Shown: positions 31,741 through 42,620, counted from the stretch's first letter. The stretch: DNA of 47,175 nucleotides from Asparagopsis taxiformis (GCA_030407315.1 JALQPE010003090.1:1-47175), one strand, 5' to 3'. Numbers and translations: made by a program. The notes: generated by a model from the letters alone, not told the origin.

Positions 31741-32330
31741 TGCGACGGTTGTGCGGTGACGACGATTGCGTGGTAGCGCGGCGATGCGACGCTTGGCGAT
31801 TGCGCGGCGAAAGACGAACGCGATTGCGTGGCGTCGGTCGGGTGCGGTCGCGTTGCGTCGAACGGTTGCGCGGCATACGGTGGCGCGGTTGCGCGGCGAA
31901 AACGACAAGCGACGGTTGCGCGGTGAAAACGATTGCGTGGTAGCGCGGCGATGTGACGCTTGGCGATTGCGCGGCGAAAGATGAACGCGATTGCGTGGCG
32001 TCGGTCAAGCGCGGTCGCGTTGCGTCGAACGGTTGCGCGGCATACGACATACGATGGAAACGATTGCGTAGCGAGGGCGACATGCGGCGAGGGCGTAGCA
32101 ACAACGGCTGCGTAGTAGCGATGGCGCGGTTGCGCGGCGTGCAACGACAGGCGACGGTTGCGCGGTGAAAACGATTGCGTGGTAGCGCGGCGATGTGACG
32201 CTTGGCGATTGCGCGGCGAAAGATGAACGCGATTGTGTGGCGTCGGTCAAGCGCGGTCGCGTTGCGTCGAACGGTTGCGCGGCAAACGATGGGAACGATT
32301 GCGTGGCAAACGGTGGCGCAGCTGCCGGCG
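31741..32330 (+). repeat. GC-rich tandem array (168-246-bp units)
   Basis: A unit running GATTGCGTGGTAGCGCGGCG, GACGCTTGGCGATTGCGC, GCGTCGGTC and GTTGCGTCGAACGGTTGCGC recurs at about 31762, 31930 and 32176. Spacings of about 168 and 246 bp come from extra sub-repeats of CGATTGCGTGG and GGTTGCGCGG. Long open frames on both strands are by-products of the high GC. Confidence 0.85.
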
Positions 32331-32426
32331 TGCGACGACAGGTGGCGATGGGAGGCTTAGCCCGCGTGTTTATCTACGCGTCGGTTCCGCTGGGCGTAAC
32401 TGGCGTGTTCAGCCCCGTTCCGCGCG

Positions 32427-33193
32427 TCAGTTGCGCGGTGCATGCGAAGGCGTTCGTCGACTCGCGATGCGCGCGCTCGCGCGGCTAGGTGGCGTTATAC
32501 GTGGGGCGTCGCCGCGTGTCGGTCGCTTTCTACGATTGCGCGGTGACGTGGCGTCAATCTCGGTGTTGCGCGCAGTGTTTTCAGAGGCGGAGCGTCCGCG
32601 GTCGCGGCGGAAACGGGCAACGATGGGCGCGGGTAACGAACTTTCGGGCTCCCAAGTGTCGTCGCGCGGAGAGAAGCCCTTCCAGCGTACACGGAATACG
32701 GGCGCTCCGGTGTCGTCGACACTTTCAGCCGTCAATCTGTCAATCATGAACTCCCGTGTCCCGTATCCTGCTTCAGGATTGACCTTGCGTGCGTCCTCGA
32801 GTACGCGTTCGTCACGTCGCGCTGCGTCGCTTGTGTCCTCCGCTTCAGTCCCCCCTTCTTCGCCGCTTGGCGTAACCGGCGCGCGCGTCGCGTTGCGCGG
32901 TGCTAGGCGAATACAGTCGGAGCTGACGAGTTCGGGCACGCCGTCGATTATGATTTCGTAAGTGTGCCCGCGGCAGCTTGTGACCGGGAAGGGTCCCGAC
33001 ACGGGATAGTCCAACTTCGAAGGGCGCGTTCCGTCGTCGCGCTGCGTTCGTGTCGTCGCTCCCGCGCGAGTGTCCAGATATACTTGGTCGCCAACCTTGA
33101 TGCTCTTGTTCACCGTGCGTGCGCCGCGGTCGAAGTCGCGTTTGTATCTCGCCTGCGCTTTCTTCAGCGCGTTCGCTGCGCGCGCGTACGCGT
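32427..33193 (-). pseudogene. Ty3/gypsy chromovirus pol C-terminus (integrase tail plus chromodomain)
   Basis: On the minus strand, before the ATG at 33113, the frame is already open with KKAQARYKRDFDRGAR. It goes on to VGDQVYLDTR, YPVSGPFPVTSCRGHTYEI and a chromodomain: FMIDRLTAESVDDTG, FRVRWKGFSPRDDTWEPESS. This is the standard end of a chromoviral integrase, where the chromodomain steers insertion to marked chromatin. The rest of integrase, RNase H and reverse transcriptase should lie to the right, but sequence changes at 33194 to a CACTA-type terminus, so the gene is cut there. It points opposite to the gag at 27684, so it belongs to a different insertion or a rearranged element. Confidence 0.85.
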
Positions 33194-33690
33194 CACTACG
33201 GTGTTGAAAAGGGGGCCTCAGACAGTACGGTGAGACAGTGATTTTTACTGTCTGAGACAGTAAAAATCACTATGCGGCAAATGAAAATTAATGCCACACT
33301 TGGAGACAGTGATTTGCACTGTCTGGCAGACAGTACGGAACACTGTCTGCAGACAGTAAAAAACACTGTCTCACCGTACTGTCTGAGGCAATGAATGGAG
33401 ACAGTAAAAATTAATGATTTATTCAATAGTTGGATATGATGTAATTTACTGTACTGGGCAGTGTTGGCGGATAGTGTTTTGTATTGGCCAAGGCAACATG
33501 GCCGGATAGTGAAATACGCTGCCTGGGACAACAGATGGAACCAACACGGTGCACTGTCCTGGGTAGTACCTGGAGACAGTGATTTTCACTGTCCTGGGCA
33601 GCACCTGTAGACAGTATTTTGTGCTGCCCTGGGCAGCACCTGTAGACAGTATTTTGTGCTGCCCTGGGCAGCACCTGGAGACAGTAAAAG
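33194..33690 (+). mobile_element. CACTA (En/Spm)-like terminus with subterminal repeats
   Basis: Begins CACTACGGTGTTGAAAAGGG, the CACTA start typical of En/Spm ends, directly interrupting the gypsy pol frame. The next 500 bp hold more than a dozen copies of AGACAGT or ACTGTCT in both orientations, including a local inverted repeat (33216-33240 against 33367-33391). There are also near-duplicate units AGACAGTATTTTGTGCTG with CCCTGGGCAGCACCTG (33600-33680). Dense short repeats at the ends are where CACTA accessory proteins bind. I did not find the matching right end (CACCGTAGTG) in the window. Confidence 0.6.
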
Positions 33691-35489
33691 TAGTGTCCTG
33701 ATATAGTAAAATTCGGTGTCTGGGAGTGGTGGATGAGATGGAGCGTCATGCTGTCGTGGGCATCTTTTTGGGGTAGAGGGAGGCAGTTCTAGTGCTACGA
33801 GGATGGGTAATGGATGGTATCTACGTGAGAATGGTGACAATTGTACGGCTAGGAATTTATATTTCGTAGTGACTATGAGCTAGAGAGAAGTACAAGCGGT
33901 AGGATAGGTAGCAATCTAAGAGGGTGCAATATGGGAAGCTTCACTCTGGATTTGTTTATTTGCGCAGGATACATTGAGAGCAAAATATCCCTATGCTAGA
34001 ACTGCTACTACAACCAACACTATTATGAAGAGTAAAACTAAAAGTACCAGAAAGTCTACAAATCTATCAACTGATTGCGCTGCATGAATAAGCTAGGAAA
34101 TGAAGAGAAAGAGAAAAAACAGATGTAGTGAAAGGAAACAAGTTAGTGACGTTGAATTGGAGTGGGAAACTGATGGTTACCAGGAGACTAACGTACCTTA
34201 ACGAATACCATTGCATCCCAAATCGAAATCTGTACTCACAGGCAGAGCAACAAAAATGGAGGAGTGAGAGAGAAAGATGAACGAAAGGAGAATTGGAAAA
34301 CTCACCGACTGGAAACTTGAGAAAACGAATAGAATACTGGGTTAGTGGCGTGAAATGTGGTGACGTACCATGTACACTGCTCCGGAAGCGTATACGCTTC
34401 CGGAGCAGTAATTATAATTACTGATGCTTTTTTTTCCGACGGATATGGAGATGGAAAGAGGGATTTCCAGAATCTGTCGTTTAAGTAGCACTCTGCGGGC
34501 GGAAAAGACGTGTAGGAGAACAATAGAGGGATGAATTTGAAACGGAGCGGTGCGATGGGAGGCCCAGAAAAACGATACCTAGGCTGCGAATTACGCTTGG
34601 AAGCACATGATCTGGCAGAGGAGGCGCACATTATCGTATCTTCTACCGCCTTTTATTGTCTAGAATGACGTCATCACTACAGAAATATAGGAAAAAACAC
34701 TAGCATATGGGGCCTACAGGACAGGCGGAGGTGAAGAGTAGGAAAAATGGCGCACTTTCCTGGACGAGGAGTCCGCGCTTCCAGTGATGATGTGGATGGC
34801 ATATATCGATAACGTCATTGTATGCTCCGAGTACACTTGGCAGGCAGTCAAAGCGGGCCACGTGGATGGTGGCGGTTAGGAAACAGCAGTGTCGAAGAAT
34901 TTTTATAATTTTCATGTTGCAAGCGAGCAGTGAGTCTGCATTGCAATATATAAATGTATGCTAATAAGATATCACACCGAGTACGATTCAACGAGACATC
35001 GTGTTTTCACCTTGTGAATAGGGCCGAGAATATGGTAGAGTATACGAGTAGGAACTACGTGCATGAGAAAATCAGATTCAGTATTAGTGCTTAGAGCATC
35101 ACTGCGTAACAACGGAAGTGGATACGTCTTGGCCAGGCTGGTGTTTAGGGAATGCGATACAAGATAGCAAAACGATATTGAGTAGGTCGAGCCCGGATGA
35201 AATAGCAATCATTGTGCATAAAGTAATGAGCATAGGACAAATCATTGTGGTGAAACAGTTCATTGGATCGAATGAAAGCCAGGAAAGGTTTCGTAATGGT
35301 TGAATTTAGTGGCGGAGAAATATAATTCTGCACTATAGCGGAGAAGTAGCGGAAAAGAGTAAATCTCCTTCAGCAAGCGAGACATGCATCAATATTGCCC
35401 AGTATAGTTCGTCTGAAGTGCAAGTTGAACCTCGCAAAGTGAATATCAGAGGTCGTTGGCTAGTGGTTGAAGAAGTCTGCAACGATGGA
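33691..35489. other. AT-rich region without a supported gene
   Basis: Short random frames only. The one notable structure is the double palindrome at 34376-34423, listed separately. It could be the interior of the DNA transposon whose end is at 33194. Confidence 0.35.
34376..34423. repeat. Two abutting perfect palindromes
   Basis: 34376-34409 is a 34-bp perfect palindrome with 17-bp arms (left arm ACTGCTCCGGAAGCGTA). 34406-34423 (CAGTAATTATAATTACTG) is an 18-bp perfect palindrome that overlaps it by four bases. Possible roles are a cruciform, a binding site or a small foldback remnant. Confidence 0.85.
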
Positions 35490-37655
35490 GCAATTCTTGA
35501 AAACGGATTTGGCTGCAGAAAACTATTCCGAACAGGCCAGAGTTCGTGCAGTTCTCTTCGACGGAGAATCTGGCTGGGTGTACGGTGAAATTGTTGTTCA
35601 ACGGATCGTTTAGGGGTGCTCCGGACGTCCAAAATTGTGTCAACCTCGAGATGACGGCGTACTACACTTGTAGCCGTTGGTGGGCCGGGCTGAAACCGAA
35701 CTCGGTTGGTACCATTGGGCAGGAATGGATTGCTGGTTTGTTGGAAATCTTCGGGTACGTGAAGGAGGTGGCCGAGTATTGGAACGTTTCGGATGTGTTG
35801 AGGATGCTGGATGGCTCCATTCCCAGCGTGGGTGACCCGAGCAAGAGCTTCGACATTCACTACGCGTTGTCGAAGTTTTTGCGCCGATGGTGCCCAAGAA
35901 GGGGTTCTGAGCGGACTTACATCCCAAGGAAGGCCCTCCCAATGGCTCCAAGTTTGAGAACATCTTTCCCAAACGGAAGTCTGTGTTTTGAAAGGACGCC
36001 AGGAAAATGCTCCTGCGCGTAACTGGCTACCGCGACATGTAAATGCGGAAACAATTTTACGTGGTGGACCCACACATCCCACATGCTGCGCTCCCAGTCA
36101 CATGTGGTCATGATTCCGCTATCCCTTCCCCTTCCATTTCCATTTCCCTGACCATCCCTTCATCCTCCATTCCTTTGCCTTTGAAGAATCCAATTGAGGT
36201 AGTACCACCTCAATTAGATTCTTCCAGCTATTCCGAGGCTGCCTCTGTTTCTGCCACTACCCCTGTCGTGTCTGCATCGTCCGGAGTGGAAACTTCTGGG
36301 AAAGTGATGCCCAAAAGGAGTACCTGCCTGAAAGAGAGTCGTTCCGATCGTGGTGGAACAGCGGCGGCGGGTGGTGCGAGCCCTGTTCAGGTCGTCGAGC
36401 TGGAGAGCGCACCCAAGGATGCGGGTAAAAGCTCCATCCTCGGGAAGCGCAACTAGGAAACCGCTTCTGCGACGCCCGAGCCCTCTACCAAAAAGAGGAA
36501 GCTCAGTGAGACTTCATCAAAGTCGTCGTCAAAGAAATCCAAGTCGGCTTCCAGAGGACGTTCTCGGGAGCCGATTCTCCAGTTCGACGACGCCCATGAG
36601 AATCCCATTCCCGACAGTATCGTCGATGAGAATGTGGCCGCCGTTCTCCCCAGCGCAATTGCGTCTGGTAGCCCGATGAAGTACTACATGGAAATTACGA
36701 CGGTAGAGACGGTGCGGGCGGAAATAAAGGCGGCAGCATTCCTGGCAGCTGCATCGCCAGGTGCTGAGGACTCGGTGGTGGAATAGTACTTTGCGGTGAA
36801 GCGGCGTTGCTGGACAACATGGGGGTGGTTGTTGTGGAAGGCCTCTTGCAGTCGTCCACGGCTGGTAGTGCGACGCATGACCTCTTCAGTCACTTTCTCG
36901 GCAGTTCCCGCTGGTTGAGGAGGTTGAAAAGCCACAGAAACCCTCCCAGCAGTCTGATTCTGATTATGAAGACAGGAAACCACAGGACGAGCCGCCAGAT
37001 TTCGCCAAGCCCGGTTTTGATCCTTCGCCGTGGCATTTCATCCACAACGTGGGTGCTGCGAAGGACCGCATAGATGGTGGTCGTGGGCGACTCCCCCTGC
37101 CGCGGTGTGAATTGTGCGACAAGCTGGAGGAGGGGAATTTGGATATGTACAGGAACAAGTTGGTGGCAGAGCTTGCTCTTGGTGTTTGTGCGGATTTCTT
37201 GAAGTTGGGAATGGAGGGTGAGGATCCTGTCTTTTTCCCGAAGACAGGATTACGGCTGCTTCTTAAAACAGATGGGGCTGCGGACCAGGATGGGCACACG
37301 GACTTCTGAGTATCCCAATTTTGAGGAGTCGGACGTACCCAATCCCCATCCTATTTCATGATGTCGAGCGGAGCCGATGGGTTCTTTATAGTAGCTGCAC
37401 CTTATAGTCATGTATGCCTGGTCCATACGGACGCCGACATGTGGAAGGTTCCCGTTAACCACTTTTATGTGCCACCCTATTCCGTCTTAGTTGATCGCGG
37501 TGACCTTTACCATTACGGGGTCGGCTTCAGGTGAGGAGATCTTCCTGTGGGAGCAGAATTTAGTCTATGGTCTGCCCACGCGCGGCCACATCTACTTGAA
37601 GACGGAGAAGGACGTCCTCACGGACCACATCCACACCGTCGAATATTAAAAGTAT
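35490..37655 (+). pseudogene. Decayed multi-frame gene, possible transposon ORF with a beta-helix-like end
   Basis: Protein-like sequence runs through several plus frames. 35546-35940 contains RWWAGLKPNSVGTIGQEWIA, then HYALSKFLRRW, continuing in another frame as MLLRVTGYRD. 36043-36786 is Ser-rich and basic with KKRKLSETSSKSSSKK (nuclear-signal-like), crossed by one TAG at 36454. 37010-37309 has FIHNVGAAKDRIDGG and CELCDKL. 37376-37649 has CLVHTDADMWKVPVNHFYV, VPPYSVLVDRGDLYHYGVGF and, in another frame, GHIYLKTEKDVL. The HTD and later YHYG spacing with PPYS.LV.RGD recalls double-stranded beta-helix (2OG-oxygenase/cupin-like) proteins, but that is weak. At least three frame changes make it inactive unless introns are present. 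Confidence 0.45.
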
Positions 37656-37929
37656 GACAGGAGCAATAGATAGCATACGAGAAGTATTAAAACCTATGCT
37701 ATTGTTCCCTGCTATGAAGTTCTGTCTTTCTCATCTCAACATTATTCGCTTAGCCCACCTTTCTATTTTCATCTATACATCTGACCTTCATGTCATAGTT
37801 TAGTGCTACTAAGCCTATTGATTGCTACTTTTTTGTATTAGTCTACAACTTTACATGATTTCACTAGCTAGACCGTAGGGGGGACTAGTTTTAGACCTTG
37901 ACAATCCGTGAGGTTCGACTATAAGAGAC
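37656..37929. other. Short spacer
   Basis: AT-rich with no frame or repeat that I can name. A small inverted repeat, GACAGGAGCAATAGATAGCA against a near-complement at 37686-37720, is present. Confidence 0.3.
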
Positions 37930-38680
37930 GTTGCTGAGATAACACATGACACAGAATGCTCCTGGAAGCCACTCACAGCCGTACAAACGTTTTGCTGAGC
38001 CATGTTCCTGACTTCCCAATTCCTTGCTCACCCTTCCCTAGGTGGGAGGGGACGGAACTCTCAGCCCCTTACAGCGGAAGCCGTTTACCGGGGATTCTTA
38101 CAGCAAAGTCATCGTTACGATGACTTTGCTGTAAGAAAGCGTTTCCATTACAGTGGCCAAGAATTTTTTTACCGGGTAAAAAAATCATGGCAGCTGTAAT
38201 GATTTGCTTTCTTACAGCAAAGTCATCGTAACGATGACTTTGCTGTAAGGAAACGTTTCCATTGCAGTGGCCAAAAAATTTTACCGGGTAAAAAATCAGC
38301 AAGAATTTTTACCGGGTGAAAAATCGTGGCTGCTGGAATGATTTATTTTCTTACAGCAAAGTCATCGTTACGATGACTTTGCTGTAAGAAAGCGTTTCAA
38401 TTACAGTGGCCAAGAATTTTTTTACCGGGTAAAAAATCATGGCTGCTGTAATGATTTATTTTCTTACAGCAAAGTCATCGTAACGATGACTTTGCTGTAA
38501 GCATCCCTGGTAAATTGCTTCCGCTGTAAGCGGCAGGGACTTCCGTCCTTTTCCGACCTAGGGAAGGGTGAGGAAGGAATTATGAAGTCAGGAAACAGGG
38601 TATAGGAATGGTATGGACGGCTGTAGGCGGCATTAGGTAACACATTGTGTTGTTTACACCCGGTTTGAGCTGGGTGTTGT
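37930..38680. mobile_element. Foldback element 1 with four 39-bp palindromes
   Basis: Two long arms face each other. The left reads CCTGACTTCCCAATTCCTTG, CACCCTTCCCTAGG, CTTACAGCGGAAGC and GTTTACC; the right has the complement in mirror order (GGTAAATTGCTTCCGCTGT, CCTAGGGAAGGGTGAGG, GAAGTCAGG). Weaker mirror similarity extends to roughly 37930 and 38680. Between the arms the 39-bp palindrome occurs at 38097, 38211, 38350 and 38463. It alternates with ACAGTGGCC and a smaller palindrome TTTTTACCGGGTAAAAA. No coding sequence. Confidence 0.7.
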
Positions 38681-39360
38681 GTCTAGTATGGTTGGAAGAG
38701 TGTACGAAATTTCTACCACGTGGTCGGAAATGGTTCAATTTTCTCACGACAGAGATTCTGACTTTCGAAATTCAAACTCGTTAAAGTGGGCTGGAGTTGG
38801 TGTGAACACCTCCAGGACCTCTGGGAAGGATCTGGTAACACATGTCCTGTGACTGCACGCGGTTATCCTCTCTGAAATCAACCATAGATTATCGGAGGGC
38901 AAAATCTACTCTTGGTGCCGTGTGGCACATTGACTATACAAAACCGTCTGTTTCCAGTTTTTATATACTTTACTCTCGAGTAGATAGGATTTCAGCTGTC
39001 CAAGTAAAGAATGGGCCATATAAATGTTTCATTTCAACACAAGCATTGTGCAATTCAACCTCTTCCAGGTCCAAAAACTTGTCCAGAGTACACTTCCAGG
39101 CCATCGCCTGGGAGCGTACTCTAGACAATTTTTTGGACTAAGTGCACTTTCAAGTGCATGCACTTGGAGGCATCCAGTCCAAATCTACGTCGTTCCGACA
39201 AAGTTGAATTTTGGCCATGGCCGAAATTCATCACATCTGCAGTTGTGAGAATCTGATGACCAAAATCGATGCATTCTGCCAGCCCTAATGCGCAAGCCAG
39301 AAGCTTTACGGACAGATAAAACACCTTTCTGTACTCCCCAGAGCCACTCCAGCCCTTATA
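38681..39360 (+). repeat. Segmentally duplicated non-coding sequence
   Basis: This stretch is repeated in diverged form at about 41250-42050: TTCGAAATTCAAACTCGTTAAA, then ATGTTTCATTTCAA, AACTTGTCCAGAGTAC and the GCATCCAG block. A middle part is also at about 40250-40450. Its end (39230-39360) is one unit of the 171-bp repeat at 41960-42620. No gene. Confidence 0.65.
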
Positions 39361-39417
39361 CACTACGGTGTTGAAAAGGGGGCCTCAGACAGTACGGTGA
39401 GACAGTGATTTTTACTG
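39361..39417 (+). mobile_element. Second CACTA-like terminus
   Basis: Fifty-seven bases appear identical to 33194-33250, beginning CACTACGGTGTTGAAAAGGG. It interrupts a 171-bp repeat unit after CAGCCCTTATA. The similarity to the first copy stops at 39417, so only a tip of the element is present or a deletion followed. Confidence 0.6.
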
Positions 39418-39660
39418 CCTCACTGTACAATGATCTTCAGGAAGTAGGATATTCTCTAAGCCTAGCACGGGAGAGAAAGATGGAAGCGTAGGCATGCAGA
39501 AGTATAGAGGCAATAGTATGTGTAGACTATGGCAGTGGTAGAAAAGTATTTCATGCACGAAAAGGACTGGTAGAGTGACACTAGAGAAGTGATGCTTAGC
39601 AGGAAGGGAGGTGGAGATGATGAAGGAGGACAACAGACATGAGATCGAGGGTTGACACCA
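39418..39660 (+). repeat. Repeat unit tail (copy 1)
   Basis: Shares AGCCTAG, GGCATGCAG, TATGGCAGTGG, TGACAC and GATGAAGGAGGA blocks, in this order, with 40520-40720 and 41560-41740. The three copies precede foldback or related sequences, showing a tandemly duplicated unit of about 1 kb. No gene. Confidence 0.6.
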
Positions 39661-40055
39661 ACGGCTTACAGACGGGGCAGTTTACCAGGGATGTTTACAG
39701 CAAAGTCATCGTTACGATGACTTTGCTGTAAGAAAACAATTCATTACAGTAGCCATGATTTTTTACCGGGTAAAAAATTCCTGGCCACTGTAATGAAAAC
39801 GTTTTCTTACAGCAAAGTCATCGTAACGATGGCTTTGCAGTAAGGATACAATTCATTACAGTAGCCATGATTTGTTTACCCGGTAAAAATTCTCCGGCCA
39901 CTGTAAGAAAAAAATTCATTACAGTGGCCAAGAATTTTTTTACCGAGTAAACAAATCATGGCTACTGTAATGAATTGTTTTCTTACAGCAAAGTCATCGT
40001 AACGATGACTTTGCTGTAAGCATCCCTGGTAAACTGCCTCAGCTGTAAGCGGCTG
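39661..40055. mobile_element. Foldback element 2 with 39-bp palindromes
   Basis: Ends GGCAGTTTACCAGGGATG (left) and CATCCCTGGTAAACTGCC (right) are mirror images. Inside are 39-bp palindromes at 39692 (first base changed), 39806 (two changes) and 39982, with TTTACCGGGTAAA-type palindromes and CATTACAGT/ACTGTAATG pairs between them. It is followed by GGGAAGGGTGAGCAAGGAATT, as in elements 1 and 3. Confidence 0.7.
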
Positions 40056-40735
40056 GGAGCTTGGTCCCTCCCTCACCTTGGGAAGGGTGAGCAAGGAATT
40101 GTGAAGCCGTAAAACATGGCAGAGGGATGGTTTGGACGGCTATTAGCGGTGTTGAGGAGCACTCTGCGTCGTGCTAACCCGGTCTGGGCTGGGTGCCCTT
40201 CCTGGTACGGCGGGAGGAGTGCACAAAATTTCAAACACAATTTCCTCAAGAGTGAAATTCTGATTATCGAAACTCAACCTCCCTAAAATGAACTAGAGCT
40301 GGCATGAGCACCTCCACGACTTCTGGAAAGGTACTGACAGTACGTTTTCGGAGCATTGGCGCAGCTGTTCTCTCTGAGATCAAGCATAGAGTATCCGTGG
40401 CCAGATTCTATTCTTGTGCCGTGTGGCACAGTGACCACACCAAATCGCCCTTTTTAGCAGACTATAGATTTGAGTTACTAGGAATCTAGCTGCCTTCAAT
40501 ACCAACATAGTTGGTAAGTAGGCTAGCCTAGGATTGTAGGAAAATCAGGAAGGAAGGGAGGGTAGGTATGCAGCAACATGAAGGGGTAGTATGAGTAGAT
40601 AATGGCGGTGGTAGACAAGGATTGCACTCACCGAAGGGTCGGCTGGAGTGATACCAGAGTCGACACAGGAAGGAAGGTTGGGATAGGCTGGGATGAAGGA
40701 GGACAAGAGACATGAGAGAGAGGGTGAGGCCAGAC
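40056..40735 (+). repeat. About 1-kb duplicated unit (copy 2)
   Basis: Non-coding sequence between foldback elements 2 and 3. Its blocks (AAGGAATTGTGAAG, GACGGCT, ACCCGGTCTG, GAGCACCTCC, TGCCGTGTGGCACA, TATGCAGCAACATGAAG) recur in order in 38560-39660 and 41110-41740, with substitutions and indels. No gene. Confidence 0.65.
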
Positions 40736-41095
40736 CGCTTACAGCTGAGGCAGTTTACCAGGGATGCTTACAGCAAAGTCCTCGTTACGATGACTTTGCT
40801 GTAAGAAAGGAAACATTACAGCCGGCACGATTTTTTACCCGGTAAAAAAATTCTTGGTGATTTTTTACCCGGTAAAAATTCTTCGCCCACTGTAATGTTT
40901 CCTTTTCTTACAGCAAAGTCATCGTAACGATGACTTTGCTGTAAGTAAACGTTTCATTACTGTAGCCACGATTTTTTACCCGGTAAAATCCTTCGCCCAC
41001 TGTAATGTTTCCTTTTCTTACAGCAAAGTCATCGTAACGATGACTTTGCTGTAAGCATCCCTAGTGAATTGCCTCAGCTGTAAGCGGCTGGGAGC
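40736..41095. mobile_element. Foldback element 3 with 39-bp palindromes
   Basis: Mirror-image ends (GCTGAGGCAGTTTACCAGGG; AATTGCCTCAGCTGTAAGCG) and three 39-bp palindromes at 40767 (one change), 40907 and 41017. TTTTTTACCCGGTAAAAAA palindromes lie between. A block of about 110 bp ending at 40945 is nearly repeated ending at 41055, showing internal duplication. Confidence 0.7.
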
Positions 41096-41809
41096 TTTGT
41101 CCCTCCCTCACCTTGGGAAGGGTGAGATAGGAATTGTGAAGTCGGGAACATTGTGGAAGGATGGTTTCGACGGCTTCGGGCGGCTTTCAAGAGCAATCTG
41201 TGTCTTGTTCACCCGGTCTGAGGTAACTAAAATGTTCAGTATTGCGAGAGGAGCACGCAAAATTTCAACCACGATTTTCTCATGACAGAGATTCTGGCGG
41301 TCGAAATTCAAACTCGTTAAAATGGACTAGAGTTGGAGTTAACACCTCTAGGACCTCTGGAAAGGTACTGCCTGCACATTTTCCGAGGCTACAAAAGGCT
41401 GTTCTCTCATATCAAGCATAGATTATCGATGCGCAAAATCTACTCCTGGTACCGTGTAGCACGTTGACTATACAAAACTGTCCATTTACCGTTATAATAC
41501 ACCCTACTTTCACGTAGGTAGGAATCTAGATATTCACTTTACATCGATGATTATGAAGCAGGTTAGGCTAGGATAGGAGGGTAGGCATGGAGTGAAATGA
41601 AGGCAGTGGTATGAGTAGACTATGGCAGTGGAAGACAGGTATTTAATTCACAAGAGGGGCGTGTGAAGTGACACCAGAGGCACGGTGTGTCACAGGAAGG
41701 GAGATTGGGATGATGAAGGAGGAGTAGAGACTTGAGAGATGGGTGTTGAGGAATGATTCTAGCTCCAGTACATAACTACATTGCTCCTCTATAGGCCACG
41801 GCAATCGAC
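41096..41809 (+). repeat. About 1-kb duplicated unit (copy 3)
   Basis: Same block order as copies 1 and 2 (GGGAAGGGTGAG, GGATGGTTTCGACGGCT, TTCGAAATTC-like CGAAATTCAAACTCGTTAAA, ACACCTCTAGGACCTCTGG, GGCATGGAGTGAAATGAAGG). No gene. Confidence 0.65.
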
Positions 41810-42620
41810 TCCAGCAGTCCAAGAAAAAATGGACTATACGAATGTTTCATTTCAATATCAGAATTGTGCAGTTGAGCCTCTTCAAGGTCCGAAAACTTGT
41901 CCAGAGTACGCTTCCAGGCTACTTGAAGGCATCCAGACCACTTGCACATCGTTCCGACAAATTTCAATTTTGGCCATCACATCTCCAGTTGTGAGAATGT
42001 GGTGACCAAAAATCGATGAATTCTACCAGCCCTTCCACGCAAGTAAGAAGCTTTGAGTACAATTAGACCATGTCTCAGTGCTCCCTAGAGCCACTCCATC
42101 CCTTCTAGACCACTTCCACATCGTTCCGAAAAAGTTCAATTTTGGCCATCACATCTCCAGTGTGGGAATCTGGTGACCAAAATCGATACATTCTGTCAGC
42201 CCTAGCGCGTAAGCCGGAAGCTCTACGAACGCATAGAACACTTTTCCGTACTCCTAGAGCCACTCCAACCCTTACAGACCACTTGCACATCATTCGAACA
42301 AAGTTCAATTCTGGCCATCACATCTCCAGTTGTGGGAATCTGGTTGCCAAAAATCGATGCATTCCGTCAGCCCTAACGCATAATCTAGCAGCTTTACGAA
42401 CGCATAGAACACTTTTCCGTACTCCCTAGAGCCACTCCAACCCTTACAGACCACTTCCACATCATTCGGACAAAGTTCAATTTGGCCATCACATCTCCAG
42501 TTGTGAGAATCTGATGGCCAAAAATCGATGAATTCTACCAGCCCTTCCACGCAAGCCAGAAGCTCCTAGTACAATTACAACACGTTTTAGTGCTCCCTAG
42601 AACCACCCCAACCCTTCAGA
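41810..42620 (+). repeat. About 171-bp tandem repeat, four units plus a divergent lead-in
   Basis: Each unit contains GGCCATCACATCTCCAG (about 41972, 42145, 42316, 42485), AATCGATGCATTC-type sequence, CAGCCCT, GAGCCACTCCAACCCTT and CACATCATTCGGACAAAGTT. The 41810-41970 lead-in matches 38996-39220. One further unit is at 39230-39360, cut by the CACTA tip. Open frames here are by-products. Confidence 0.85.
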
